Shown here: piece after piece, positions 1 through 27,842 of the stretch
Numbering within the stretch: position 1 is the first letter of the stretch
How the letters are laid out: each line of letters starts with the position of its first letter
Assembly (NCBI GenBank): GCA_032158295.1
Contig: CM063247.1
Coordinates: 11,641,899-11,705,898 of the forward strand
Origin: Pycnopodia helianthoides
Taxonomy: Eukaryota > Echinodermata > Asteroidea > Forcipulatida > Asteriidae
DNA length: 64,000 nucleotides
Reading direction: 5' to 3'
The notes under the pieces: model-generated
The model's input: the letters and a program-made list of their open reading frames with translations, nothing else
Databases searched by the model: none
What the model was told of the DNA's origin: nothing
Translations under genes and position numbers: made by a program

Positions 1-281
1 TTTAATGTCCATGGCCGGCTAAACGTGGTCCATCCCCTGTGCAATTTCTACCTCCATGGCTGTACCTACGTCCGTGTGTGGGCATGGAGGTAGAAATACC
101 AAGATAAAGGACAACTACCTCCATGGTGTTACATATCAACAACTCAGTTCACGCATAATCTGGGGGTGGTGGGGGTGGTGTGTGTGTTGTTACTGTTACT
201 GTTAGTCTCATTTCCCCGCAAAGGTTTAATCATGGAGGTAGAATTACAAGTGGATTATTAAGCAGGTACATTGTTCATCTA
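1..281. repeat. Short inverted and direct repeats around CCATGGAGGTAGAAAT
   Basis: The word CTACCTCCATGG and its complement CCATGGAGGTAG occur several times within the first 240 bases, making a fold-back. A GT-rich run lies at 165-190. A related CATGGAGGTA word appears again near 19360. No gene seen. Confidence 0.5.
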
Positions 282-557
282 TCATTTTGTGTCGTCTGCT
301 TGCCAATGTTGGGCAACTTGGAGTGCACTGTCATCGGCCTCTGCAAGGTCCTCCACGGTACAGGTGTTACTGATGTGATGCAGCAAGCCACAGTTCAGTA
401 GGTGGTCCATGATAGTCTGGGGCCTTTGTCCGCACTGGCAGTCTGCAGCAGCTTTGGAATATCCCCACTTCTGCATGTTTCTTTTGCACTTTCCCACATC
501 TGAGCGCAGTCTGTTAAAACTGCGCCATGCTATCGTCAAGTAGGTTGTTGAGAGCAC
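282..557 (-). pseudogene. Relic of a non-LTR retrotransposon reverse transcriptase C-terminus
   Basis: A 92-codon open frame contains RSDVGKCKRNMQKWGYSKAA followed by a cysteine/histidine motif of the form CxCGxxPQTxxHLLxxC. This motif is typical of the C-terminal part of LINE-type polyproteins just after the reverse transcriptase domain. There is no reverse transcriptase core nearby, so this is a short 5'-truncated remnant. It ends near a fold-back repeat. The family (CR1/L2/RTE-like) cannot be settled from this length. Confidence 0.65.
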
Positions 558-683
558 CTTTTTGAGTAGCCCACCTTGTTGGGCGGTTGCTATGGCTCTC
601 TTTTAACATCAGTCATGTGAGTGTTATATGACCGATGTTAGAAGAGAGCCATAACAGCCCAACAAGATGGGCTACTTTTTGAG
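556..683. repeat. Fold-back element, arms about 50 bp
   Basis: The left arm reads TGAGTAGCCCACCTTGTTGG and continues through TGGCTCTCTTTTAACATC. The right arm is its complement, ending CAACAAGATGGGCTACTTTT. The two arms are separated by a few bases, so the element would form a long hairpin like a small MITE. Confidence 0.7.
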
Positions 684-1164
684 CAGGATAGATGTTATAT
701 GTTGGTTAGGTATATAATACTTGTACACACTAAATAAACATCTCAAGGGTTTTAAAATAGTAATTTTAGACTGCTGGGGTGAAGATTCTGTGGTTGATCT
801 GATTGGTTCACTATCCGGCCTTCTAACTCGTGGTGGCACTACAAATAAATTCTCTGTGTAAAACCTGTATACCGGGTAGTTGTTTAGGGAATGTGGACTT
901 GAAAACAGTGTGTAGCTAGCCATCTTGTGTTCTTTTTTACTTCAGTTCAAACCAATTGAACCCGACTGAGGCTGGAAGGGAAAAAAGTCTGACCCCTTTT
1001 TATAAAATGAGAATCTGAACTATCAGTATGTTATTGTGCAGTCAGGGATTCCGACAAAGATGGCTGCAGTGTTAAAAAGGTCTATACTTTTAAACCTAAA
1101 AATACAATGAGTTGTGCATCAAAGAAATGTGTGTCTTGTTCTTTTATTTACTTCCCCGTTGCAG
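684..1164. other. Upstream region of the ANKDD1A-like gene, no assigned exon
   Basis: An ATG in good context at 1060 (AAAGATGGCTGCAGTG) opens only 16 codons. The one possible donor after it is weak and leaves the wrong phase for the exon at 1165. A frame from 1107 runs straight into that exon without an intron and could be an alternative start. The true first exon was not identified. Confidence 0.3.
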
Positions 1165-17939
<16,775 letters not shown>

Positions 17940-18717
17940 CCTTCCTGACCTTCGTGACCTTAGTGACCTTCATGATGCCAATTTAATAAGCTTTAATTTG
18001 TGACCTAAGCAAGAATCTTCAAAAATTTACACAAGTCATTTTGTATCTTCATTTAACAGAACTTTTACAAATCTTAACATTACAATTAAATTGTTAACAT
18101 TATTTTTATTTAACCAGGGAAAAAAAGAAACTTTGTAAAATGTAAAATTTTAAACTGCCGTAACTAATTTTTTTTAACTTAAAGCAGAGGTTTTACTTTT
18201 AAAGAAAAAAACCTTAGGTGTTTGTATACATCCATTATTATTTATAGAAACCGAGAAACACCTTAAGTTTATTACTGAGTGTCGTATTAAATTTTGCGTA
18301 TAATAATATTTCTTTAAACCAACTTGCCCCAAGGATTAACTTGACTTAAATTCAAAATGCCCGTCAGGGCGCAGCAGGTGACACTTTCTTTAAGGAGTGT
18401 TTTCAAGTAGGTAATCAAGTATCTCACATTACGTTGTGTTGATGACGAAATTGTTTTCGGAAGCCACATTTGACAAAAGAAATTCGTAGCTGAAAGGGTT
18501 GGGCTGATGACGGTTTTTAATTTCTCATATGATTTAGATTTCAATTGTCTATAATTTTTATTATGAAAAGGGAGCTTTTTTATTTGACTTTTGTGAGACT
18601 CGGTTGAGTTTACCCCCAAATCAAAGTGCCTTAATTGTTTAAGTCATATTAGCAATTCATTGTAATTTATACGGGAAATGGTGTTTGGGACGTGCATTGT
18701 TTCTGGCTCCTCAAAAC

Positions 18718-18880
18718 TGTCACATATGTTAGGGGTTCCCGAAACCGTCACAAAATTTTTCGGGATACCCGAAACCGTCACAAAATTTTTCGGGATGCCC
18801 GAAACCGGCACCAAATATGTGTGGACACGCCCGATACCGTCCAAGATATTTGGGGATGCTCAAAACTGTCATAAGACTTT
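18718..18880. repeat. Minisatellite, unit about 30 bp
   Basis: About five units carry CCCGAAACCGTCACAAAATT with decay at both ends. They lie in the 3' flank of the ANKDD1A-like gene. Open frames here are repeat artefacts. Confidence 0.75.
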
Positions 18881-19211
18881 TTTCCTGGGGGTTGGCATGA
18901 CTACATTTCGCCTCTTGCCATCAAGCTAACACTACCAATGTGCAGAGTGACAACTAACTAAAATGTTTCCTTGGGATTGCTGAAATTGAAACTCAAGTTC
19001 GTGTACTTTGAAATGAAGCTGGAAATATCCAAAGGGTGGTTTGTCTCCCTCGTCTTCTCCATCTCGTTTACTGCAATATAAAAAATCCTGGAATCTAAAA
19101 CCTTTCTAGAGAATATCATTCATCTAAAAAACAAAAACACATTGTATTTTTACTTGTCACAAATTGTGTATTTTGTCCCGTATACTTGTGTTTGTATATA
19201 TTTGTAAAATT

Positions 19212-19217
19212 AATAAA
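19212..19217 (+). terminator. Possible polyadenylation signal for the ANKDD1A-like gene
   Basis: An AATAAA hexamer lies in an AT-rich stretch about 1.27 kb after the stop codon, before the duplicated CAP region starts. Other AT-rich hexamers occur nearby, so the choice is tentative. Confidence 0.3.
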
Positions 19218-19942
19218 ATATTTATTTAAAGGATTAAAATTGACGGTTGGCCATTTATTGATTGGTGTATTATTTTATCAGCCTCGTCCAATCGTGTTTA
19301 CTCATAAAGCTATCCAGAATCGGGCAGCTTCACATGCATTATTATAGCATAGATGGATCATGGAGGTAAAAATTACCAATAGACAACATTTGATCATTGA
19401 TGTGGAATTACATGTATGTGTGTATTTACCTTTATCCGCTTACTGTTTAAGCGTCGAATGTCTGAGCCAGTTGTTTAAGTGAAGCAAGCTACGCATGTGC
19501 ACAGTGAACAACAAGTCCTATAGCTAACCTGTAAAATACGCTCATGTTCAAGAAATCTTGCGTCTAATAAATCGCTGATTGTTCTGCCTCCGTAAGCGCC
19601 GATTTTTTTTTTTTCGGTTACAGTAAACAGAGCTATGAAACTTGGCCCTGGTACAACAAGCTATGAATGACTTGAGAAACAAAGAATTATCCTTGTTGTA
19701 GTGTGAAAATTGTGTAGTAACAAATGTCTTGAACGCAGACTATACCATTTATCTTTAAAAAGCTCGTTCACCAGAGAGTTTGCCGACGTCAAACGTTGGT
19801 CATGCATCAGCCATAAGTATTAGACGATGATTTTGCTTTGAATCCCGGCTAAATCTGATGACATGTCATTATTTATTTATTTTATTTTAAACCTTCGGAC
19901 ACAAGTACATAAACTACAAATTTAAAATGTCCGGGTCAAGAC

Positions 19943-19971
<29 letters not shown>
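19943..19971. repeat. Poly-A run
   Basis: About 29 consecutive A bases in the 3' flank of CAP copy 1. The paralogous position in unit 2 (about 29160) lacks the run. Confidence 0.8.
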
Positions 19972-19973
<2 letters not shown>

Positions 19974-20205
19974 GTGATCATGACTTGTGTCGGACCAAAT
20001 AAAACATCTAATATCAAGATATAGACGGAAAACAAAAAGATTTCTAAAAGAGCTTATAAATGGATAAGTTTTAGAAGTACGCGTGTTGGCATGCGTCCTA
20101 GACCCTCATGACTGACGTCACATACAGCAAATTAGGAGGTCACAGCTGGAGTACTGTACGTGTTCGTACACTTCGTGTGCGTGACGTGCGCATGGCGAGT
20201 GATAC

Positions 20206-20459
20206 AATAGACCGATCCATTAAGCCCCACCCCTTAACATATAGACCAATCACAGCATTGGCTGCATCACCATTGCACACGTGGGCAGCACATGTGCATC
20301 TTTCCAATGCCGCACTTACGACGACATGAACGTGCAAGCTTTTACGCGCGCGCATGTGTACTTTTCTAATTGGATTTTAGCGTGTTGTACTTTCGGTGGC
20401 GTAGCCAAGGTTGTGATTGGTCAACACGTAGGGGGCGGAGCTTAATGGATCGGTCTATA
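20206..20459. mobile_element. MITE with TAGACCGATCCATTAAGCCC ends (unit 1 copy)
   Basis: The left TAGACCGATCCATTAAGCCC is mirrored by GGGCGGAGCTTAATGGATCG then GTCTA. Inner GACCAATCAC/GTGATTGGTC words are also inverted. The same element is at 29948-30157, so it predates the duplication. Confidence 0.75.
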
Positions 20460-20460
20460 T

Positions 20461-21147
20461 CATAGAGCTATATATATTGACTAGAGCGCTAACTTGCTCT
20501 GAGTTTAGAAGCCACCCTGGGCGCAGACATGTTTGATGTGATGCGTGACTACGGAACGTTTTTAATTTTAAGAGAGCACACATGGCCGCGAAAATTTTGC
20601 ATTCGGCGTGCGCGCTTACGTACGCGCCATATTTAATCTAACGATCATTGCTCTTGTAAACAGGTGATTTTAGTGATGTCTTAAAAAAATATTGTAGTAG
20701 GTGATTCTCTGATGTTGTTACTTACGTCTTAGGAAAAATGCTGAGTCGAACTAAAGCCTTGTTTGGGAGGATTCAATGCTTCAAGATGTCAAGGGGAAAA
20801 AAACGAAATCTGCTTCAAGGATACACAATATGCCGGCAAGAATGACGAACTCAAAAAAAAAAAACGTATACGCGCAAACGCACATGTTAAACATGACGCA
20901 CATGACGCTCGCAGTTTGTACGCTCATTAGCAGATTGTGCGTTCTCATTTGCTGCATATTTGGTTCGATGACGCATAGAAAAGAACAAACGCTTTATCAT
21001 GCAAATAGCCGTACAATTGCCGTACAAAATTTCAAGCTTTTGTATTGGTTTGTACATAAACTTGGATGCGCCCACACGGCTTCAAAACCTTAGTGCGTGT
21101 ATAACGTGGTGTTAGCGCTCTAGTCAATATATATATATAGCTCTATG
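20461..21147. mobile_element. hAT-like non-autonomous element, only in unit 1
   Basis: Terminal repeats are CATAGAGCTATATATATTGA at the left and its near-complement ending ATATATAGCTCTATG at the right. The TIR continues with CTAGAGCGCTAAC. Flanking 8-bp direct repeats GTCTATAT and GTCTATAC fit a hAT target duplication. Unit 2 shows the uninterrupted GGTCTATACGGAGC. The insertion is nested in the right arm of the older MITE. No transposase frame is visible. Confidence 0.78.
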
Positions 21148-21175
21148 GTCTATACGGAGCAGAGTCTCAATGTAG

Positions 21176-21851
21176 TCATATGATGTAAGTTCCAGGCGCC
21201 AGGTTTTTAGTTTTGGAAGCTTTGATTAATTTCCTGGTGCTGTTTGTTCTCAGCTCGTCTACCTCCCGCTGGTCTCTCTTGTGTAGATCGCATCCCTGGC
21301 AGTTATGCACTAAACACACGCCATGGGAAGAGTCCTCTCGTTGAGCATAAATAGTAGTACCGACCTGAACTGCAACGTCTTTGGTTTCCAGTAGATCGTG
21401 TTTGATATAAGTCGAACGATCAACGGTTGCTGATTCCGTGTTGGTACACATCTCCCGATACTCTGCATCAACTTGTGTCTCGGCATCAATACAGTCTAGA
21501 TCTACACTGGTACCCGCGGTTGTTGGTTCCAGGTCCGTGTTGGTACACATCTCCCGATACTCTGCATCAACTTGTGTCTCGGCATCAATACAGTCTAGAT
21601 CTACACTGGTACCCGCGGTTGTTGGTTCCGGGTCCGTGTTGGTACACATCTCCCGATACTCAACATCACATGTAACTTGTGTCGCGGCATGTACCAACAA
21701 AGGAACATTTGCATCAGGCGAGTCTGAACCTCCCAGATCGTCGTCTGGTCTGATGCTAACTTCCCTGCAGCACTTGAATCTGCATACATCGCAGCAGAAT
21801 AACCTGCCTCTTGTTTCGCTCGTTCCAGAGCTGCCACTTCCTGTACAGCAT
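21176..21851 (-). CDS. Exon 7 of CAP copy 1: cytoplasmic tail with three YREM motifs
   Basis: After the acceptor CCTGTAATAG the exon encodes CCTGSGSSGTSETRGRLFCC and a CRFKCCR cluster that could be palmitoylated. It then has 33-residue repeats starting EYREMCTNTDPEPTTAGTSV and ending DLDCIDAETQVDA. Tyrosines fall at about residues 418, 451 and 484, each in YREM. This fits both a YxxM PI3-kinase SH2 site and a Yxx-hydrophobic sorting signal. The end is basic (KLIKASKTKNLAPGTYII). An acceptor ten bases later (TACAG) would break the frame, which fixes the start. Confidence 0.8.
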
Positions 21852-24800
21852 CTATTACAGGATACAAAATATAGAAATGTGAAGATTATTTAAACCCGCC
21901 TACTATGATAAGGGAATAAAATAGTAGGCGACGAGGTCTTAACTAACTGGCCTTTTAAAACCGGCAGGGTCTTGTCCGTGTGATTAAGGACCGAGCCGAA
22001 GGAGAGGTCCTTTATCGCACGGCCACGACCCTGCAAGGTTTTAAACGGCTGGTTAAGACCGAGTCACTACTCTTGTATTCAAATAATGCCCTTTTTGTTA
22101 AAAAGCGTATTAATTTTTGAAAATCTGTACAACTTTTCTGTTAACTTTCAATTCCTGTCACGTCCTCGGGCAGTGTTTTGCGAAGGATATGCATGCCACG
22201 CGCAACGATTGTGCGTACGCGTGCGTTTTAACCCTAACAGATTTGAGATTTAATGCCAGTATGTGTTGATTGCGTTTTGCGTAAATTAGCGCGTGCGTAA
22301 CCTTGCGCGCAACGGGTATTTTTAAACAAGTAGTCGTGTCCATATCGCCCGTTTAAACACGGCCACGTGATGTCCTCTCGTCCAATCATTGGATAAACTG
22401 TCCCGGGTATTTTTGAATGACATTTAATATACTTGAGTTGACAATGATTTTTTCGAGTAAAGGGAATTGGAAGTAATTCCATGATAATTCGTCCATCCCC
22501 GACTATGCAAACTTGCCAAACATGTTCCTTCCCCAGCTTAGGCCTATGCTTAATATGACGCCACAGGCTACACTAGGCTTAAAGCTGCGTGCTTCATACA
22601 CGCAGGTCGAAACTGCGTAACCCGGTCCTTGGTTTTAGAACTAGCTGCAAACTATCGGTAAACACATCACCCTCCCCAAACAGAGGAAAAGCCACATCCT
22701 TACCTTGAACCTTCGCCTGTGGGAAAGCACCCGAGGCAGCACCAGGTGTCACTTGCGGAATTGCGATCCCTGCAGCACGTGCACCTGTTCCTGCATATTC
22801 GTGCCAGTAAGTAGGTAATCGCAATCAATAAGCCGATAAATACAAGCCCGATTACGACACCAACGCAGATCCAAACTGTTATCTCTGATGGGGGAAAAAT
22901 ACAACAATTTTCATTCACTCTGCTATCACTTTAAGTGAGAACACGGAGCTCTAAAATGGCTCCATGGTTTCGACGGTGAACTCAGTCTTGGCATTCAGCT
23001 TACTGGCATTTTGAATTTTAACAAATAACTCCAGTCCACTTTGGGGTTTATGAACAACGTAGCAAGCATGTCTGATCAAGGGTAGGCCTGCCAGCTTAAT
23101 ATAAATACTTATTATCAGCAGACTCAATTGAACGTGTGTGTTGTAAGGGCATTGGTGGGCTTTACTCACGGGCCCTTATATGGTATTTTCTACAATGGAC
23201 CAATTGACCCCAAAGTTTGTTTTTATTTTGGTTAAACTTGGACCCCACAGATGAATTCTTTAGAAAAGGGAATAACAGAACTGTAGCAGGACCCCACAAA
23301 CCCGATCTGCAAGGTTGCGTGTATGAACCCTGGTGCCCCAACCCCAGCCCTCAATCCCTGACAGACTGAGCGACTCTTTTATAAAAAGCACTGCAAGCAG
23401 TGATCAATAACAGGCAAAACACTTCCCCCCAACCCTCATGTGAATCGGATCCAGGTCTGACCCGGGTCTCCGAGAGTAGATGCCCACTCCTACCGTCCAC
23501 TATTATCCTATTAACCTCATACTGCCCATCTAATTAAGTTCTTAAGAAACTCATTTGGGAAGAAGACGGACATCTTACCAATATTACTGCACGTATTCAG
23601 TGCACTCGTGGTACCATCCGTGGTATCCCGCCTTTGGCGCTCCAAATGAGACCCATCGGCGAGAGGAACTGCAGTGGAATTCTCGTCAGTTGATTCGCTG
23701 TCCATGTTTTTGGAGACGAAGTTTGTTCCCACAGAATCGTACTTCCTTTTGTTGCCCGAAGGTCCTTTGAAAAGATGAAAACAGTTCATTTCAGTTTGGA
23801 CAAAGTGTCTCCCCAAAATGAAACACATCCTCACCGACGCCTTGAATCTGACAGTCCTGACACACAACTGCCATACTAGTAAAAAACGAGCAATCGAAGA
23901 AAACAGCGCCTACTCTTTTTAACACACCGCTGTCCTTCAAAGTTTCAGTGTTTTCAACTAGTGTTTTTGTAAAAATTATAAATGGACACTTGATGCTTTG
24001 AACTTGATAACAGATACTGGTTTTGAATGCTGTGCGTTCTAAATTCATAAGCAATAAAGTAAGAAAGGTTTGTGTCTGTTCCTTCACATTTGAGCTTGGT
24101 GCACGCCGTGCAGTTACAATGGTAATTGCAACTTGTGTGTCAGTTCTTGAAAGCGTAATTTGTCACTTTCGTGCGCAATGAATATTAATTTTAAAGTAAT
24201 AAAAAAGTACAGCCCTCGACGCTTTAAAATCTCTCGAAATTGTAGGCCTTGAAAAATATTGTTTAAACATGTTAAATTAAAACCTGAAACCTAAAGCAAA
24301 AGTGGTTTTATACACAATTTATGTCAGCTCGTGGATGATTAATGACGACATAACTTAATAAGCAGGTCATTCATCGAATATTGGTTGATTATAGGGCATA
24401 TCTGATGACCATAGGAAACCTGATCAGCAGATATAAAGAAATTGTAGGGTTGTGGCCGTTTTCAACCTTTTTACACGAACAGGCTGACAAAGGCAAAACA
24501 AAGACCTATCGCAATTATCACAGACCTGTAAAAGGGACTCAATACTTACTGCATAGTCCGATGTCACACCACTCCAATGCACCGCACTGGGAACAAGGTT
24601 TGCCGGTCGCGTACGGCGACTGATGTGACTTGTAATCTCTTCATATGTTTAAGAGAAAGTTGATAAGGGAAAGTTATTTAGAGCATTTTGTATTTAAACA
24701 TAAACGAGATTCTTTAGAGGGAAGGGAAGTTTTGTAGCACCATATCTCCTCGGCAGTGTGCAGACAAAAAATTTAGTTGGTAAAAGTACTAACTCCTATT

Positions 24801-27800
24801 TTGAAGCAATACTTCTTGAAGTGTTATTTTGAGAAACATTGCTCGATTTTTCAAAAACGTTTGCCGGATACAAAATTACAGCAAATTGTGTTTTACGCTA
24901 TGACAGGCCTCTGATCTGCCGTTTTCCAAACAAAAAAATTATAATGTTGATTATTAATATAGCCCTAAGTGTGTAACAAATTAGTTTGTACACTTTTGTA
25001 AACCTTATTTTTTTACCATTAAGAAATTGTACAAAACAATTGTTAATGGCCTGGCGTATCCATTCAGAGTCTTTCCCATAAGGCTAAACTCCTCCAGCGT
25101 ATTAATTTGTTTGCATTTATACCAAAAGTTATGTTGGTTGGTATACAGCTTGCAATTATGAATTCTACATTTTTTTTTCCATAACTGAAAAAGTTGAATT
25201 ACTCTTCTCACCTGGCTCCATAGTAGCACACAACAATGACGTCATCATTGCAATGAGACAAGCCACACCCAACTTCATGCGCAGAGGCAGAAACTATCTA
25301 TTAAATAAATACAACAAAACCCGGAGATTAAGTTTTGTGTTTCTTATTTTAATACAAACCTCCCAAAATGAGTCCAAATTGCATTTGAACAAGAGTATGG
25401 TGTAACAATGTGCTGTTTAAACATCATGACAAATTAATCCTAGCTTGATAATGTTGGCATTATCTTAGAGAACGTTGATGTTATTCCTTTAGTCCTAAGC
25501 CCCTTTAAATTGCGGCCACCTTCCCTTGAACCCATGCGCCACAGTTATTAACAAACTCAGAGCTGTGTATTGAGTGAGTTGCGACATGGAGGGACCAGGT
25601 TTTTTGTTTTGTTTTTTTCTGTCACGTGATTGCTGGACGCCATTTTCGGTCCAAAATGCAGCACAGCCCAATGTGCCGCCTAGTCTGGCACCCTGTATGC
25701 GTTTTTTTTTTTTTTGGGGGGGGGACCGAAAATGGCTTTTAATCGCAAGTTGACGCAACTCTCTCAATAAACTGATCATTGGTGAAGAGACCGTTTGCTT
25801 CGTCTTTGTCATTATATGTACTTTACAATCGAATATGGTTGATAGAAGTATACTATTACTGGTAAACTAGCGGGGAAAATTGTTTTTACACAATAGTTTA
25901 AATACTGAGGAAGAAGTTTCTGCCTGTCCAAGTTTGTGGAAAACTTTATTCTGATGAAGTTTCATGCTTTTCCTTTGGGGGCAAGGTTGGGAGGCGGGGT
26001 AAAGAAACAGTTGAGGTGGACTTATACTTTATTAATTTATTACAATGTATTTAGTTGATGTACGGAACCACACTACTTGTAGTTATATGCATTATGGAGC
26101 TGATGGTGTGAGTTCTAAAATCTTACCTAAATAGGTAGACTTTTTTGTCCCGTTGGTAAGTCATACCGTCACACGCGTGCGTGTCTGCAGCACGCCCAAA
26201 GTTTTCGCCACTTCCGGCTCCATACATTTTGTGTGTGGTTTGTCCGAAAATAACACATTTCATCGTTCAAAAGCCTTTTTTATGACAGAAACTTATAGTT
26301 GTGAAAAGACCTCAAGTCTTTCGCGAAAGTGTAAAAGCCAAGAAGTCCAATTATTCAAGTTTGACATCGGGCGTCATTCAAATACTAGCTCAATGCAATT
26401 CCAATGGGCTTCTGGTAATAGTAGAAGCAAGTTTGTGTGAAATGGGCGTGGCTTACAGTGGAATTACGTCACATATTACAAGCAGGATACGTACCGTGAG
26501 GTAGTTGTTGCAGCCGTTAGCTCGATAGCACGCCCTCGTCTTGAAGTTGTAACCGTTTCCCTCCTTTAGCCAAGACGAGAGGGCGTCCTCCATCGTGCCA
26601 TCCCTTCCTCCTGACCAGATGTTTTGGAGTATCTGACCGCTGTAAGTGAGGGGGTCGAGTGTTAGGGGGAGACCGTACCCCATGATGCAATGACGAGACC
26701 AGAGCTCTGCGAGACGGGCTAAATTAGAACTCCATCCCTGAGAGGAAAATCTTATATTATTACTTATCCAACTGAGCAGGCCATCAAGATCAATACAAAT
26801 ATTATATAAACAATGGCAGGGTAAGGCAGGGCTTCTGGTGGCAAGGTATAGGGGCTTGGAGCAGGGCGGGGCAAGACAAGACAAGGCAGGACAGGGCGGG
26901 GCTTGTGGCGGCAAGGTATAGGCTTGGGGCAAGGCATGGCATGGTAAGGCATGGTAAGGCAGGACAAGGCAGGGCTTGGGGCAGGGCATGGCATGGTAAG
27001 GCAGGACAAGGCAGAGCTTGGGGCAGGGCATGGCATGGTAAGGCGGGACAAGGCAGGGCTTGGGGCAGGGCATGGCATGGTAAGGCAGGACAAGGCAGGG
27101 CTTGGGGCAGGGCATGGCATGGTAAGACAGGGTAGGCAGGGCTTGGGGCAGGGCATGGGGTATACGACGCGGGAGTAACATGAGTTTATGGTCTCGGACT
27201 AAGCTTGGATAAATGTCAGTACTTTCGTTGGTTTGACAGATTGATGTATGAATTGAGGTTGTGTTTAAGTTAACACTTTCTAGTACACTAGAGTCAACCT
27301 ACAGCCAAGATCAACCAGTGGGTATGTGATAAATATTGACATGGCATGGACTTCGTTGGGAGCTTGGCTTACCGTACTCCAAACCACACACGATAATATT
27401 GAAACTCAACCTCAGCATAGAGCAATTGGTCCCCATAGAAAACACTGTTAGTCTTGGCCCTTTTGGACACAACGGTTTTGGCTCCGGCTTTACAGTCAAT
27501 CATTTTGAAAAAGCAGGCCCTTTGATACAAGTCATTATAGATCGCTTCAAATAGGCAACTCAAACTCACCAATTTGGGCATATTTGAAGCCGGTGGGTCC
27601 ACGTCCCGTCTCAGTACATTGTGTAATCTCAGAGTATCCTTGTCCTTCATGGAATCTCCAGCACCACGCGAGTAAATAATCCCAGCCCCGTTCATTGATA
27701 ATTCAGGCACGGTGGACGACCTGGGCTCCTGTGTCAGCTTACTACTGTTCACCGTCAGTTTCTGAACAGACATGCTGTTGAATAATGCAGCGTAAGACAG

Positions 27801-27842
27801 TAACAACAACCCTGACAAATGGATCCGAAATACAGTCGTCAT
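21176..27842 (-). CDS. Transmembrane CAP-domain protein, copy 1 (seven exons, about 577 aa)
   Basis: Exons in transcript order: 27842-27570, 26737-26495, 25297-25212, 24638-24550, 23764-23579, 22884-22704, 21851-21176 (TGA). Lengths of 273, 243, 86, 89, 186, 181 and 676 nt keep one frame through phase 0, 0, 2, 1, 1 and 2 introns. Residues 1-25 look like a signal peptide. The CAP (CRISP/antigen 5/PR-1) domain runs from about 60 to 230: LHNVLRRDVDPPASNMPKL, GWSSNLARLAELWSRHC, SASAHEVGCG, VVCYYGARDYKSHQSPYATG, then CSQCGALEWCDIGLC. Three usual cavity residues seem replaced (MGYG, YSGQ, GCNNYLT); the WLKEG glutamate remains. A Ser/Thr-rich linker, a membrane helix at about 295-320, a Cys-rich juxtamembrane stretch and a 255-residue tail follow. 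This is probably a cell-surface receptor-like protein; ligand unknown. The exon 4 acceptor (ATGAAG) is weak but the only one that fits. Confidence 0.85.
21925..22070. repeat. Fold-back element in the last intron of CAP copy 1
   Basis: GAGGTCTTAACTAACTGGCC at the left pairs with the complement of GGCTGGTTAAGACCGAG at the right. CAGGGTC/GACCCTG and AAGGACC/GGTCCTT lie inside. The matching intron of copy 2 lacks this and about 350 more bases. Confidence 0.65.
26815..27165. repeat. Minisatellite, 42-bp unit, in intron 1 of CAP copy 1
   Basis: Units read GGGGCAGGGCATGGCATGGT followed by AAGGCAGGACAAGGCAGGGC. They are near perfect between 26980 and 27150 and degenerate to the left. The unit is a multiple of three and lacks stops on several frames, so it creates false Pro/Cys-rich open frames. 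Confidence 0.85.

Noticed and set aside
1060..1110. First coding exon of the ANKDD1A-like gene from the ATG at 1060
   Set aside because: The only donor candidate (AAAAAG|GTCTAT) is weak and leaves two bases, whereas the next exon needs one.
21427..21893. Plus-strand frames rich in WYTS or LVHISRYS repeats
   Set aside because: Shadows of the 99-bp repeat in the CAP tail exon on the other strand; that exon fits the splice frame and family context.
23791..24087. Minus-strand frame upstream of CAP exon 5
   Set aside because: It lies between exon 4 and exon 5, lacks a fitting acceptor/donor pair, and is not preserved in unit 2.
26764..27181. Pro/Cys-rich open frames on the minus strand and Gly/Ala/Arg-rich ones on the plus strand
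   Set aside because: They translate a 42-bp minisatellite. The part below 26737 is the true CAP exon 2, and an AG acceptor at its start shows the upstream part is intron.
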